From the NCBI GenBank assembly GCA_023105745.1, contig JALGQZ010000011.1:32967094-33031093 (forward strand): 64,000 nt of DNA, written 5' to 3'. This DNA comes from Austropuccinia psidii (Eukaryota; Basidiomycota; Pucciniomycetes; Pucciniales; Sphaerophragmiaceae). The notes beneath the pieces are model-generated. The model made no database searches. It saw nothing but the letters and a program-made list of their open reading frames with translations, and was not told where the DNA came from. Numbering within the stretch: position 1 is the first letter of the stretch; each line of letters starts with the position of its first letter. The position numbers were made by a program, and so were the translations under genes. Of the stretch, positions 48,939-60,288 are shown one piece after another.

Positions 48939-49919
48939 AACTGAAGAAAGTGCAAGCAGAAGATTCAAGACGTCAGAATCAATCCACTCCACATCAAGAA
49001 AAAGAAATTTGACTCAAGGAACTGGGGCCATAACTCAATTATGCCCCACCTCAAAGCCTCTAAGGTGAAGGTTCACACCCCTTTGGGGCTGAACTCATCA
49101 CCCAGGGCCTCCTCTGCAACTCTGGGGGAGGCCAAGATCTTGATGGTCCTGGACCCCTTCAATGGATCCAGGCCATATATGGTGAAATTTGGAATTGGGC
49201 CATTTTTTGGGCCCCTTGGTCACCCTGGGTCCCCAGCAAATTTGGGCCCAGGGGCTCCATTTTGGTCCTGGGGGCCTCCAATAGCCCCCACGGACCGCGG
49301 ACCGCGGCGTACGGCCCACGGACCGCGGACCGTAGGACCCCAAAACATCAAAAAGGCCTATTATGGCCAAAAAACCAGAAAAATCAAAAAATTGCCCTAA
49401 TCACCAAAACACCCAGCAAGGCCAAAAGGCCATAAAAAGCAAGATACATCAAGATCACTCAAGATGGAGGCCACAGTCCAAAACCCACTGGGAGGGCTGC
49501 CTGAGGCCAATTCCTTGGATCATGGGGACAAGACCCCTTGGAGGTTCATTGAATGGATTAAGTCTGGGCCAATGAGTACAAGTCATATACTCATTGGGCA
49601 CCAATTTTTGAGCACAAGTGCTCAATGGCCTTTATTCTGGGATATATCCCAAGGCCACATCCCAAGACATGGCTGATTGAATCAAAAGAAAAGAATTGCA
49701 TACTCTGGAAGGAATACTCACTCAAACTTGAAAAGAAAGGGGGGAATCAATTGAATTTGGCAGGGAAGAAGTAATGAAGGATTTTCAGGATAATGGTCAA
49801 GAGGAAAGAAAATTAAAAAGAAAATTTTTTTTGAAAAAATGTGGGGATATTGAGATGCCACTCAACAGTGGCAGGGTATTATGGTGTTCAGGAGCCCACC
49901 AGTTTCAAGAGGGGGATAC
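48939..49919 (+). other. Element C 3' region: presumed antisense promoter side, CpG-rich repeat, polypurine tract
   Basis: This stretch lies upstream of the antisense gene and before the 3' LTR. From 49041 to about 49340 it is unusually GC-rich for the window. CACGGACCGCGGACCG occurs at 49289-49304 and again at 49317-49332, giving a dense CpG patch with CCGCGG palindromes. No coding frame is convincing. Just before the 3' LTR, AAGAGGGGGATAC (49908-49919) is the polypurine tract that primes plus-strand synthesis. Confidence 0.6.
49908..49917 (+). promoter_or_regulatory. Element C polypurine tract
   Basis: AAGAGGGGGA lies directly before the 3' LTR start (TACTGTAACA), the position and composition typical of Ty3/Gypsy elements. 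Confidence 0.85.
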
Positions 49920-50680
49920 TGTAACAACCATCCATCAGGGGTAAGGGTATTCATTCATACACCCACTCAAACACCTCAAATCAGCAAATCCAGTATCTGC
50001 ATCAGCAGTCAGTTTCAGCAATCCTCATTCTGAAACATGCATACAGTTTGGTACATCAATACAGCCTGTCAATACTTGTACAGGATGGATTCACCCAATA
50101 CAGTTTCAATACACCAGTATGAAACTGTATGATCACTCAAATACACCACACCTCTTGTACAGGTTCTGTACAGCTGTACAAGACCTGTATTGGCCAGACT
50201 CAATTCAACAATCAATTATTCTCATGAAAATTCTTCTCTGGATCAAGGCTGGTGATTCTCACATATACCAGCCCCTCTTTCTCCCCCCTGGGGACTTTTC
50301 CCCAGTTAATTAACTTAGTTTATTTATCATTTCATAATTATTCTTATCCTTATTTTGGGTATTATAATTATTTAATTTTACGTTAGTCTTTGCATTTCTC
50401 TCTTCGCCTGTACAGTATGAGTTGGGTGGCCATATCCTTATTAACCCTTCTCTTTCCATTCTGACAGGTTGAAACAGTGGACTTGGACTTGTTTGTGGTT
50501 GGCTCTTCTATTTCTTATTCTTATTTCTTTTGTTGCTGCTTTTCTTATATTCATTCTTTTAGTAATTCATCTTTAACACTCTTAAGTGTATCTCATCTTA
50601 TCATATCCTTGAGCCCTCCATAAGTGAGTCCCAGTTTACTGAGTGCCAGGCCCTCTTCACTTCGAAGAGCCCCTGTGACA
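49920..50680 (+). repeat. Element C 3' LTR (full length)
   Basis: 761 bp from TGTAACAACC to CCCCTGTGACA, with TG...CA ends, followed by the gggca duplication at 50681-50685. The first 701 bp match the 5' LTR with two differences. The last 60 bp are present here and in the solo LTR at 3506 but missing from the 5' LTR. Several TGTACAG/CTGTACA palindromic motifs sit near 50075-50180, possibly regulatory. Confidence 0.95.
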
Positions 50681-50685
50681 GGGCA

Positions 50686-53600
50686 TCCATAGTGGTTATA
50701 TACACTGCCTGAGATATTTGAGTAAGGGCAATTTGGATTTTTGGTATTGGGTATCTTTCTGGAAAAGTGTAAGTGTTCAGAGCTCTAAAGTCCCCAACCA
50801 TTCTGGATTTTCCATTATGCCACGCCACTATGACTGGTGTAGTTATTTCTACTTCTTCATTGTGGCCTACTTTTCTTATTACACCAAGGTCCAGAAGTTC
50901 TTTGATATGAATTTCTAGAGCTTCTCTTGATTTTGGACTTGCTGGATATGCAGGTCTTCTTAAGAGTGGTTGATAAGGTCTCTCAATGTTAAGAATGATG
51001 TCAACTTCATGACCAAAAATTGTTCCTAGAGGTTCTTTGTCTGAAGCAAATGCGCCTCTGTGGTCATACAAAAGGGAAGAAAGTTCATTTTCTTGTTTAT
51101 CAGTCAGATGAAGGCTTATTTCAGCCTCATTTAACTGTTCAGACTTGAATTTCTCTAACTCTAAGTTGACTGGTGATACTTTGTTTACTGTAATTTGTCT
51201 TTTAAATGGTAAAAGGGCAAATTTTTGGCGCTTATTGTCTCCAATAGTAAAGTATCTGTATTTGTTATTATGTAAATCTATCCCATACATGATTAAATAG
51301 TCATTTCCCAATATAAAAGGGTACTAGAGAAATTTTGAATAACAACAAATTCAACTGTGATTCTTAAATTCCCATTTATGTGTGGGAATATGACATTGTT
51401 CTCAAAGATTCCTAATGCTTTCATTGAGTTACTTGCACTGTTGAATTTTATACCATCAATTGGTAACAATTGGTCTTCAAAATTTGGTACACAAGTCTTA
51501 AGAAAAGATTTTCCAAAACAAGAGCAGAAGGCTCCTGGGTCAAGCAAAAGTTTGGTGGGCTTGTTGTCAATCACCACTTCTGTTATACAGGAGTTACCAG
51601 CTGTATAACCTTTCCCTCTGTTTGGTTTTGTCTTCATAAGTTGTGCATCTTGAACTTTTGATAAATCAACTTGACCATTGCTCAATTGTGGCAAGTGGGA
51701 ATAAGATTCCATGATGTCAAAAGTGGCATTGATATTTTCTATATCTTTTGAAGATTCAGAAAATATGGATGACTTATCATCTGAATTGTCTTCAATTATG
51801 TCTTCTTTTTCAACATCTGGTTCCTTTTCAATGTCAATTTCATTGATTTTCCCCCTTTTTGGACATTTATTGGCTAAATGGGTGGTGCTTTGGCAAATAT
51901 GGCACTTTCTGACTGTATCTGCAGATTTATACTTAATGTTACTAGAATTTTCTTTGGGGTTTTTGTCCACAGAATCTTTCCAAGGTGTATTAAGCCTTGT
52001 TTTGAGATTTACCCTACTAGAACCAATTTTGGTTCTGGTGGTTACTTCTTCTAGTATACTGATAATATCCTCTGCTGAAGATTGTTCAGTAGTCCTGCTT
52101 TTGATAGCATGCTCTAAGTCACCTCCACATTGTCTCAGAATTTTTCTATGGATCATAAATTCTGACATGTCAGGATATAATGCTGTTAATCTGTCTTTTT
52201 GTTGGCAAAACCATGGTAAAGCTTTGTCTTTATCAGCATTAAATTTGGCAGATTCAAAGGCTTTTCCAACTTCAAACCTCCAAGCATCATTTGCCCATTT
52301 GTTTATGATCTGGGTTTTCCACCAAGTCCAACTCTGGTCTCCATGTGCATGTCTTATTTTGATGTACCATCTGTGAGCTGATCTGGTAAGCAAGGTGTTA
52401 AACCTGGCTGTTACCAATCTTTCTGGTAATTAAAAATCCTCTTTGATCATGTCAATACCTCTAATGAGTTCCATATGGTCATACTCTCCTTCACCACTGA
52501 AGTGAGGCCATTCTTTAAGTTTTGGAACTTCTTTCAAGAGTGCTTGGCCCATTGATGGTTCCAGGTTATGAAAAGAAGTGGATAATTCATTTTTTAATTG
52601 TGAATTATCAGGATCCAATACTTGTGGATTTGAAATTCTTGTGCCCTCATTTTGATTTAGAGGTGTAGACATTCTTGGTAAGGTGTTCAGTATTTGTTCA
52701 ATGTCATTCATTTTACTGTTGCTACACCTTTGGGAATTTCTGTATTCATGTTGGAAGCTTTGTATTAAATTTATTACTTCAATTTTATACATGCCTTCCT
52801 TATGTGTCAGTTCTTGCCATAACTCTGTCTGTCTTGTATTATCAGCAGTGACTTGATTCAATTTCATTGATGATTTTGATACTTCTTCTTGTGAAGCATC
52901 AAAACACTTTTTCAAGGCAATGGTATATGTCTTTACTTCAGTAAATGAATTTGAAATGTCATCAAGGACTTTCTTGTTATCTGTCTTGATAATATTTATG
53001 GCTTGTTTAATTCTTGTTTCAATTATGTCATCAATATTGAATTTAGAATATTTATCTGTTAATTCTTTAATAATGGCATATTGTTCATTTATTTTATTGC
53101 CAAAAGAATTATCATTATTGCAAATCTTAATTGTTCTTAAAACCTTTTCAAAACACATAAGTGTTTCATTAATTTGGCACAGACTCAGGCTGTTTGTTTT
53201 AATGTTGTTAAAAATGGTTTCATTTTTATCAGAAAGATGTTTTTTCACGACATTTATAGCATCATACAATTCTGGGATGGAATCAAATATATCAGAAATC
53301 ATTTCTGGAATCTTAATCTGGCTTCCTCCTTCTTCTGTAATTCCATCATGGTTCTGGCCATCTGAAATACATTTTCCATGGCATCCTGTTGAATCTTTGG
53401 GATTCTGTAGCCCTGGCTGTAAGGTTTTGGGGCTGGTGCCTTCCCTTTGCCCTTTTTTGGAGTTTGTGGCTGCTTTTTCACGTTGGAATTTCTGCTGCTG
53501 GCCACTGGGGCTGTTTTTGGCACTGGTTTGGGTGGTGGAGGGTTGTTTTTCCTCCATTCTAGTGTCAAAAGCATCATGTTTTTCTTCTCCATCAAAGGAT

Positions 53601-53962
53601 GCCATCCATTGAGCAATTTTCAAGTGCTGGGATGGCCCAGAAATTTTCTTACTGTCAGGTAAGAATTCATGCAATTCTTCCACAGGTATGCAAGGATCTG
53701 GTACTCCTTGAATTGAAGTGCATTGTTGTATGCACTGTGGCTGGCTTTGTATATGTCCACAGAGGCTTGTTGTGGCAGTGTCAGCTCTTTTTGAAGGTAA
53801 AATAGTATTATCAGCTTCAGAATGACCCAATTTAGTTGTTTGGAAGTCATCAACTGACCCTTTTCCTTCTGTACCTGATTGGCCTCTGCCATAATCACGT
53901 CTATTACCTTTTTGGGAGCTGCTTGAGGGGCTGTAGCTGGCTCCTGACCTGGTTGAAGGCAT
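50686..53962 (-). pseudogene. Element B gag, protease and first part of RT, inactivated
   Basis: Gag starts at 53962 (MPSTRSGASYSP) and runs 510 residues to a stop at about 52430. It resumes in frame at 52427 (LPERLVTARF), so one nonsense codon splits Gag. The second segment has the capsid-like region (SWTWWKTQIINKWANDAW), the zinc knuckle CHICQSTTHLANKC near 51890 (C-x2-C-x4-H-x4-C), then the protease around LLLDPGAFCSC, where DPG replaces the usual DSG/DTG. A frameshift near 51320 breaks the protease end (ILGNDY context). RT begins (LGVIRKVGHNEEVEI, KSRMVGDFRALNTY) and is cut at MDAL by element C at 50685; the rest is at 37863-40507. The apparent RT frame running on into 50601 is C LTR sequence. 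Confidence 0.88.
53299..53616 (-). other. Alternative gag frame of element B (overlapping ORF)
   Basis: A 105-residue frame overlaps the main gag frame, preceded in the same frame by another open stretch (53620-53898). It contains a Pro/Lys-rich segment (NNPPPPKPVPK, KKGKGKAPAPKPY) and then GYRIPKIQQDAMENVFQMAR. The same peptide block is readable in elements D and G. Either frame could be the ancestral or the expressed one. I list it because conservation of this frame in decayed relatives is unexpected for a shadow ORF. Codon-substitution analysis across many copies would decide. Confidence 0.45.
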
Positions 53963-54013
53963 AATTATGGTTTAAAAAGGCTTAAAATAGTATTTTTACA
54001 TCAAAAAACTTAC

Positions 54014-54211
54014 TATTGGCCAAATTCTTAGCTTTCTGAAGGGTATTACCTATGTCCAAGTTAATCAATTCACAAGATATTGGTTCAGGTTGGTTATTTT
54101 GAGTCACAATACCAGTACTATTATGGTCTGAATTAATAGTACTAGCAGGAATAATGCTGGTGACTGTTGAGGCTGTTTCAATGTTTTCTTGTCTTACCAC
54201 GTTGTTAGACA
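54014..54211 (-). other. Element B upstream exon-like ORF bounded by splice signals
   Basis: A 198-bp open segment (NNVVRQENIETASTV to NTLQKAKNLAN) is bounded by TTTTAG at 54212-54217 and GTAAGT at 54008-54013. Length and phase allow inclusion without breaking frame. The same segment with the same acceptor and donor is present in relic A (926-1122), and the acceptor is present in D (about 34251). This points to a spliced 5' exon ahead of gag. What it encodes is unknown. Confidence 0.55.
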
Positions 54212-54435
54212 CTAAAATTAAAGAAAAAACCAATTACTTAAGTAAAAAAAAAGATATTTCAAAAAAGAAATAAAAATATAAGCCTCACTTATAATATGAA
54301 AAAAATTATTTTTTATGGATTTTTTGAATTATAAGTATTTTTTGTATGTTTTTAAATTTTCCAATATAAGAAAAAAGATTTAAAAAGAGTAAAAAAAATA
54401 TTTCACAGGTAAAATATCACAGCTGGGCCCCCAAA
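54212..54435 (-). other. Element B leader with putative primer-binding region
   Basis: Next to the 5' LTR the minus strand reads TTTGGGGGCCCAGCTGTGAT, the position of the tRNA primer-binding site; relic A keeps a version (TTTGGAGGCTCAGCCATGAT). The matching tRNA was not identified. The rest is AT-rich leader ending at the TTTTAG acceptor. Confidence 0.55.
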
Positions 54436-56265
54436 TGTAAGGTGTGAATATGAAACTTTGATTAAAAATCAAGTACTTTTCCTGTCCTCAAAATTTGTAA
54501 AAGGTAAAATTCAATTAAAAATAGTAAAGAATATTATTTTTAGGAGAAAAACACGCCAATTTTATTGTTTATAACTTTATTAGTATAAAACAATAATATT
54601 ATAAAAATTTATTGTTTTACCAACAATAAACATTTATCCAAAAAATACTCTACAAGAGATATTTTAAGGCTACAAAAGAAATTTCTTCAAGAGCAATTTC
54701 AATTGGAATTAATTGAGCAAAGAGCTGCAAGCAATTAATTAAAGAACAAAGTCTTTAAAAAGAATATTAAAGAGAAAACACGCCCCAAAGTGACCAGAGT
54801 GAATTTGGAAACAAAGTGACAAAGTTTACAGTGATGAAAGATGCTTTAATTCACTTTTGGGGTGGTTCAGGGGTAAAAATGATTATAAAAGTTACAAACA
54901 ATGATTATAATGATTTTTTCATGTGGTTGAAAGGTTTAAAATGATTTAAAAAAAGGTGGTTGGAATCTTTTATTGATTGGCTTAACAATGTTTAAACTAA
55001 TTATAAAAGGAAAAGATTCTAACATGAAGAGAAAAGTGGGGCAAAGAAGACATTCTTTTATAGCCATCAATTCTCTTACTCCAAAAGTAAAAATTACTCT
55101 TTTCAGTCGTGAAAAACAGTCTGACAACAGAAAAGTCAATTATGGCATCATTGAACCCTGGTTTAGACCAAAAGGGGCTGGTTTAAGCCATTTTTAGCCA
55201 TTTTTAGACCCTTAAATCAGCTATTACTATAGCAATACCAGGCCTAGAGCCTTCAAAACACGTCAGAATGTGTTTCAGAGGCATAGAAACCAGTTAAAAC
55301 TGTTTTTACTATGATTTGTTTATCATAAGGGTAGTTTTACCCTCTTGGCAACAGCTAAAACTACCCCAGTTGGTATCAAAACCTCATCATCAATTGAGTC
55401 CACAGACCCTGTAACTCAATTCCAGGCCAAAAGTGATGAACTTTTGCATGAATTTTGACACCACACGCCTGTCAGCAAGGATTTTGGGGGTCTAGCTCCC
55501 CCTTAGAGCTGGAGTTCCTTTTCCCCCCCAAATTTAATCTTTCCAATTTATTTTTCCTTTAATTCCTCATCATGTGTTATACTTATAATTTACATATGTA
55601 ATTCAATTCAATTGTACAGTACAATACAGTAATAATTGACACCTCATATGTAAATCAAAGTTCACTTATGTAATACATGCGCACATTTTGACATTTCAAT
55701 TGAATTCAATTGAAAATACTTCAATTCCTCATAACTTCTAAACTAAACACAACACCTCAATTTTAACACAAAAATTGATGGTTAACACCACATGTGGTGT
55801 GAATTAAATTAAAGTTTTGAGGATTTTCAACTTTTGTATTGAAAATACTAAAAACTTAATTTAAGCTTATTTAGAGTTGAGTTACAAGAATTTCACTCAG
55901 AGGTGACCCCACCTGATTTTTTATGAGGAATCCAATGGTGAAATAATTTTTATATGTTTATTTATTGGATAAAAAGTTATAATGATTTTTATTTAACTTT
56001 TTTCAAAATATATTTATTTTTTCCCAATTTTGTTAAAATTTCATTTTTACTTAATTTTTTCAAGTATAAATGTAATTTTACACTTACAAAATTTAATGTA
56101 TTTTTATTTTTAAATTTTAATTAATTTTTTTATTTTTAATATAATTTTATATTTATATTTTGATCTTTATTTTAATAATATAAATAAATTTATTTTATTT
56201 ATATTAATATGTTATTTTTGTATTTGTGGTCTTTTGGGTGTATGAAATTACCTCTAAGGCTCACA
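54436..56265 (-). repeat. Element B 5' LTR
   Basis: 1830 bp, minus-strand ends TGTGAGCC and CCTTACA, the partner of 36013-37842. The outer flank is gaaat, the duplicated target. About 3% divergence between the two LTRs puts B's insertion well before that of C (0.3%). Frames at 54936-55139 and 54973-55197 are the twins of those in the other LTR and are not genes. Confidence 0.93.
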
Positions 56266-56990
56266 GAAATAATCACCAAGTGGGAAAATGATTCCTGGAG
56301 GTATAGAATAGAAAATGCATTCAAAACCTCATTTGTTGACCAAGAAAAATAAAAACCTTTAACTTTGTTTGTAAAGCAATTTGAAATACCAGATTCATTA
56401 TATCCAGAAATTTCACAAAAAAGATGCATATTGAAATACTCAGAAAGTGTGTAGGAGAACTCAAACATACCCTAAGAAGCAGGTGCATAGAGCCATGTTC
56501 CGCTTAATGATGTACCAATGCACTAGAGGAAATTGTTACAAGAACCAGAATTGGAAATAAAAAGCCCAAATAAACTGTTCATTAAAAAGTAAAAAGCAAA
56601 CAAGCCTTTAAAAACCAATAACACCAATGAGAAAAGTAAATTCCATAAATGTGGTGGTATTGGGCACTTAGCTCATAATTGTCTCAAAAAGGCAAAAATT
56701 AATGAAATTGTGGAAAATGAAAGCCACAATGATAAAGAGGAAGAGTCTGACTCTTGAAAGGATTTTGAAGAATAATAAACTTCTGAAAGTGATGAAATTA
56801 ACATAATTAATGCCCAAATGAATAATTTTGATTTAATATATGAATTACTAGGTGTAAACCCAAATTTTCTACAAATTTAAACATCTTATACATGCCTTAC
56901 AAAAATACAGGATTCCACATTGCATAGAACTAAAACTGAAAAAGGAATGGTATATACTTCTGGAAAATCAAGTAAAAGTATTGTTATGTA
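56266..56990 (+). pseudogene. Element D: second part of gag
   Basis: It continues the gag frame broken at 36012: EIITKWENDSWRYRIENAF aligns with B's QIINKWANDAWRFEVGKAF. A knuckle remnant near 56640 (HKCGGIGHLAHNC) has lost its first cysteine (Phe instead). An acidic KEEESD stretch follows. Stops are frequent. The gaaat at 56266-56270 is the right copy of B's target duplication and part of D's own codons. Confidence 0.8.
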
Positions 56991-59900
56991 AAATAACCAA
57001 GAGGCAATAGTAGATCTGGACACAGGAGCATACTGCACATTTTCTGGAAAAATTATCTACAAACACTTGTACCATATTGGGAAAAGAAACTTATACCAAT
57101 ACAAGGAGTCAAGAGTAGTAGTGCAAGTGAAATCATGAAATCCCTTGGAATAAATGACTTGATATTTATTTTTCCATATCCATCTCAATTTATAAGAATG
57201 AAAGTGGAGTTTGTAACAATGGACAATTTTACTAGTAACCATTTCATACTTGAGAATTATTACTTATCAATTTATGGCATAGATATCTCCAACAAAAAAG
57301 ATGGATATTTTACCATAGGAGATAATAAAAGACAAAAATTTGGCTTCTTGATTGATAAGAAACAAATTACTGTAATAAAAGATGAGGACGAAATGCCATA
57401 GAAACACTTATTCATAATTGAACAGCTAAAAGAAGCAGAATTGAATAATTAATTAACAGAAAAACTGAAAGAAAACTTGATTGACCTCTTATATAAATAC
57501 AAAAGTTCCTTTGAAACTGACAAAGAACCACTAGGTGCAATCATTGGACATGAGGTCAATATTATTCTAAATGTAGATAAACCTTATCCACCCCTGTTCA
57601 GAAGACCAGCTTTTCCAGCCATCCCAAGAGCTATAGAAGCCTTAGATGTACATGTTATGTAGTTAATGGACCTAGGGGTTTAAAAAAATTAGGCCATAAT
57701 GAAAAATTAGAAGTAAATACACCAGTCATTATAACCTGGAACAATGGTAAATCAGGGATGGTAGGGAACTTTATAGATTTAAATACCTATACTATCCCCA
57801 AAATATATCCAATGCAACTGTCACAAGCTAAGTTCATTAAAGCCATGGATTACCTTGAAGTTTTTCACTAAAATGTCTTAACATATAATTCCAGAAAACT
57901 ACTGTGGAATATATTAATATCTAAGAGTGCCATTTGGTATGAAAAATCCTCCTCCCTATTACCAAAGAATGATTAACACTATATTCCCTGAAGAATTATC
58001 AGAGGGGTGGATAGTTATCTATATTCATTATATCATAATTTCTCATAAAACTGAGAAAATCACCTGACAAGACTTGTAAGAGTATCACAGAAGATAGCTC
58101 AAGTAATTATGAAAATATCATTAAAGAAATTTCATCTTTCATACAGTGAACTAAAAGCACTAGGACATGTAGTGTCTGGAATAAGTTTTGGTATAGATAA
58201 AAAGAAAGTAGAAAAATTACTACTCAAACCAATGCCCCAAATTGATAAATAAATTCAATCATTCTTAAGATTTTCTGGATATTACAGGAAACAGATAAAA
58301 TATTTTTCCAAAAATTCAAAATCTTTGTATAAACTCTGTTCCCACCAGAGCTTTTATGTAATTCCTGAGTAAATAGTCAAATTATATGAGGAACTGAAAA
58401 AATCCCTCAAGAATTCCCCTTTTATCTTAATGCCAGATTGTAAACTACCCTCCAAACTATAAATTGATTCTTTTGTAAAAGGATTAGGAGCTGCAGTACA
58501 CTAAACACAGATCATAAATGATAAACCTGTTTAAGGACAAATTTTCTTTATTTCAAGACAAATTAATCCAACAGAAGTAAGGTATGGAGAAAGCCAAATA
58601 GAATTAATTTTCTTATTTTGGGCCCTATAAAAACTACACTTTCACTTTGATGGAACAGTCTTTGATGTCATTTCAGACTGTAAGTCTGTAAGATCAACAC
58701 TAAATATGAAAACACCAAATATACATATTCTGAGATTGCAGATTTCTATCCAAGAATATAGAGAAGATATTACTATAGTCTATAAATCTTGAAATATATA
58801 CAAAAATGCAAGTGGTCTCAGAAGATGGGATCTAGCAAATATATCTGAAAACCCAGCATGGGTGCCACAGGAAGAAAATCATATGGAAGTAATATGTGTT
58901 ACAGAAATTAGCACAGAATTCTTTAGTAAGCTCAAAGAAAGCTATAAGATGGAAAATAATTTTCATCTCTTATGCCAACTCTTAATGAAATATTGCAAAG
59001 ACCCATAATTATCTTCCAAAGTAGATGAAAGATGGAAAAAATCATATTATGAAGGTAAATTCCACCTCCTTGATGGAATCATTTATCATAGGACCAAGAA
59101 CACGTGTGTTATGGCCTTGACAGATAGATTTTTAATAAACATCATACTACATTAATGCCATGATAGTGTTGTATCTGGAAATCTCTCAGAAGATAGGACA
59201 CTAGAAAGAGTAAGACCATTCCCTTGGTGTCCAAATTGGACAAAGGATGTTTCAAAAATTCTGCCAAACTTGTGACAGGTGAAAAGAATTAAATAAAGCC
59301 ACAGCCAATAAATTTGGTATGGCGACCCAAATTCAAGATCCAAAATCCCCATGGGAAATAGTTCATATGGATTGGGTAGCAGCTCTACCTCCAGGAGTAG
59401 AAAGAAGCTTCAATTCATGCGTAGTCTTAGCTTATAGGTACAGTAAATCCCCAATGTTCTTACCATCTTCTAAAGATGACACATCTATGGACAAAGCTAT
59501 AGATATATAGAATAGAGCTATTAGCCACACATTCTTATTACAAAATATCCCAAGTGATAGAGATCCCAAATTCACTCCAGCCCTATGGACAAGTATCCAT
59601 AATTTGTTTGGCACAAAGTGATAATTTTCAACAGCATATCACCCTCAAACTGATGGACTAGGATAGAGAAGGATACCAACTCTGGAAGATGTGATCAGAA
59701 GATCCTTTTCTTATGGCTTAGAATTCAAATAATCTGATTTTTTTGCCCATGATTCATGTACTATGATACCAGCTCTTGAACTGGCATATAAGACATCAAT
59801 TCATTCATCAACTATTAAAGCACCTGCAATGTTGGAAAAAGGTTGGAACCCAATACTATCTTATGAAACACTCAAAAGGGACTTAGTTGGTATACATCCA

Positions 59901-60288
59901 ACAGGAAGTAGTTCTAATATAATTCTTGACAAAAGAAGAAATCCTGAAAATAGATTTATGCAAGATTATTTCAAATATTCAAAAGAAAGATGGGACAAAA
60001 GTCATAAACCACCTGACTTTAGAATAAAAGACTTAGTCTTAGTATTAAATTTATACTTGAACAAAATTAAATTACTAAATAAACTAAAAGATTCCCTTGC
60101 ATTACCTTTTATGATAAAAGCCCTGCATGGCCCTAATGCTGTACAACTGGAGTTGATAGGTGAATCAATGAAAAACACCCAACCTTCCCTGTAAGTCTAA
60201 TAAAGCCTTACAGCTCAAGTGATAAGTAACTATTCCCTTTGATAAATATACCACAACTTATAATTCTCCCTCTAGAGGAAAGAGAATA
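56991..60288 (+). pseudogene. Element D: degenerate pol, broken at its 3' end
   Basis: The remnants are in order. The protease has VDLDTGAYCTFSGK near 57010 (active-site DTG kept). The protease end at 57135-57401 has YYLSIYGIDISNKKDGYFTI. RT shows DKEPLGAIIGHEVNII near 57530 and LSEGWIVIYIHYIIIS near 58020, where YIDD has become YIHY. RNase H lies at about 58440-58860. Integrase at 59319-60194 has IVHMDWVAALPPG, SDRDPKFTPALW and YHPQTDGL followed by a stop where the catalytic-glutamate segment should be, plus an intact C-terminal stretch (PALELAYKTSIHSST). Similarity to B ends at GAATAC (60284-60289), inside the chromodomain region. Neither the rest of the chromodomain nor a 3' LTR is in the window, so the D end was cut by insertion of, or replacement by, the transposon to the right. 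Confidence 0.82.

Noticed and set aside
50601..50685. Continuation of the B RT frame past MDAL
   Set aside because: The last part of this frame reads through the gggca duplication into the C LTR. It is a chance fusion at the insertion junction.
51711..53612. Long plus-strand ORFs (221 and 230 residues) opposite B gag
   Set aside because: They are shadows of the gag coding strand, rich in hydrophobic residues, with no splice or start context.
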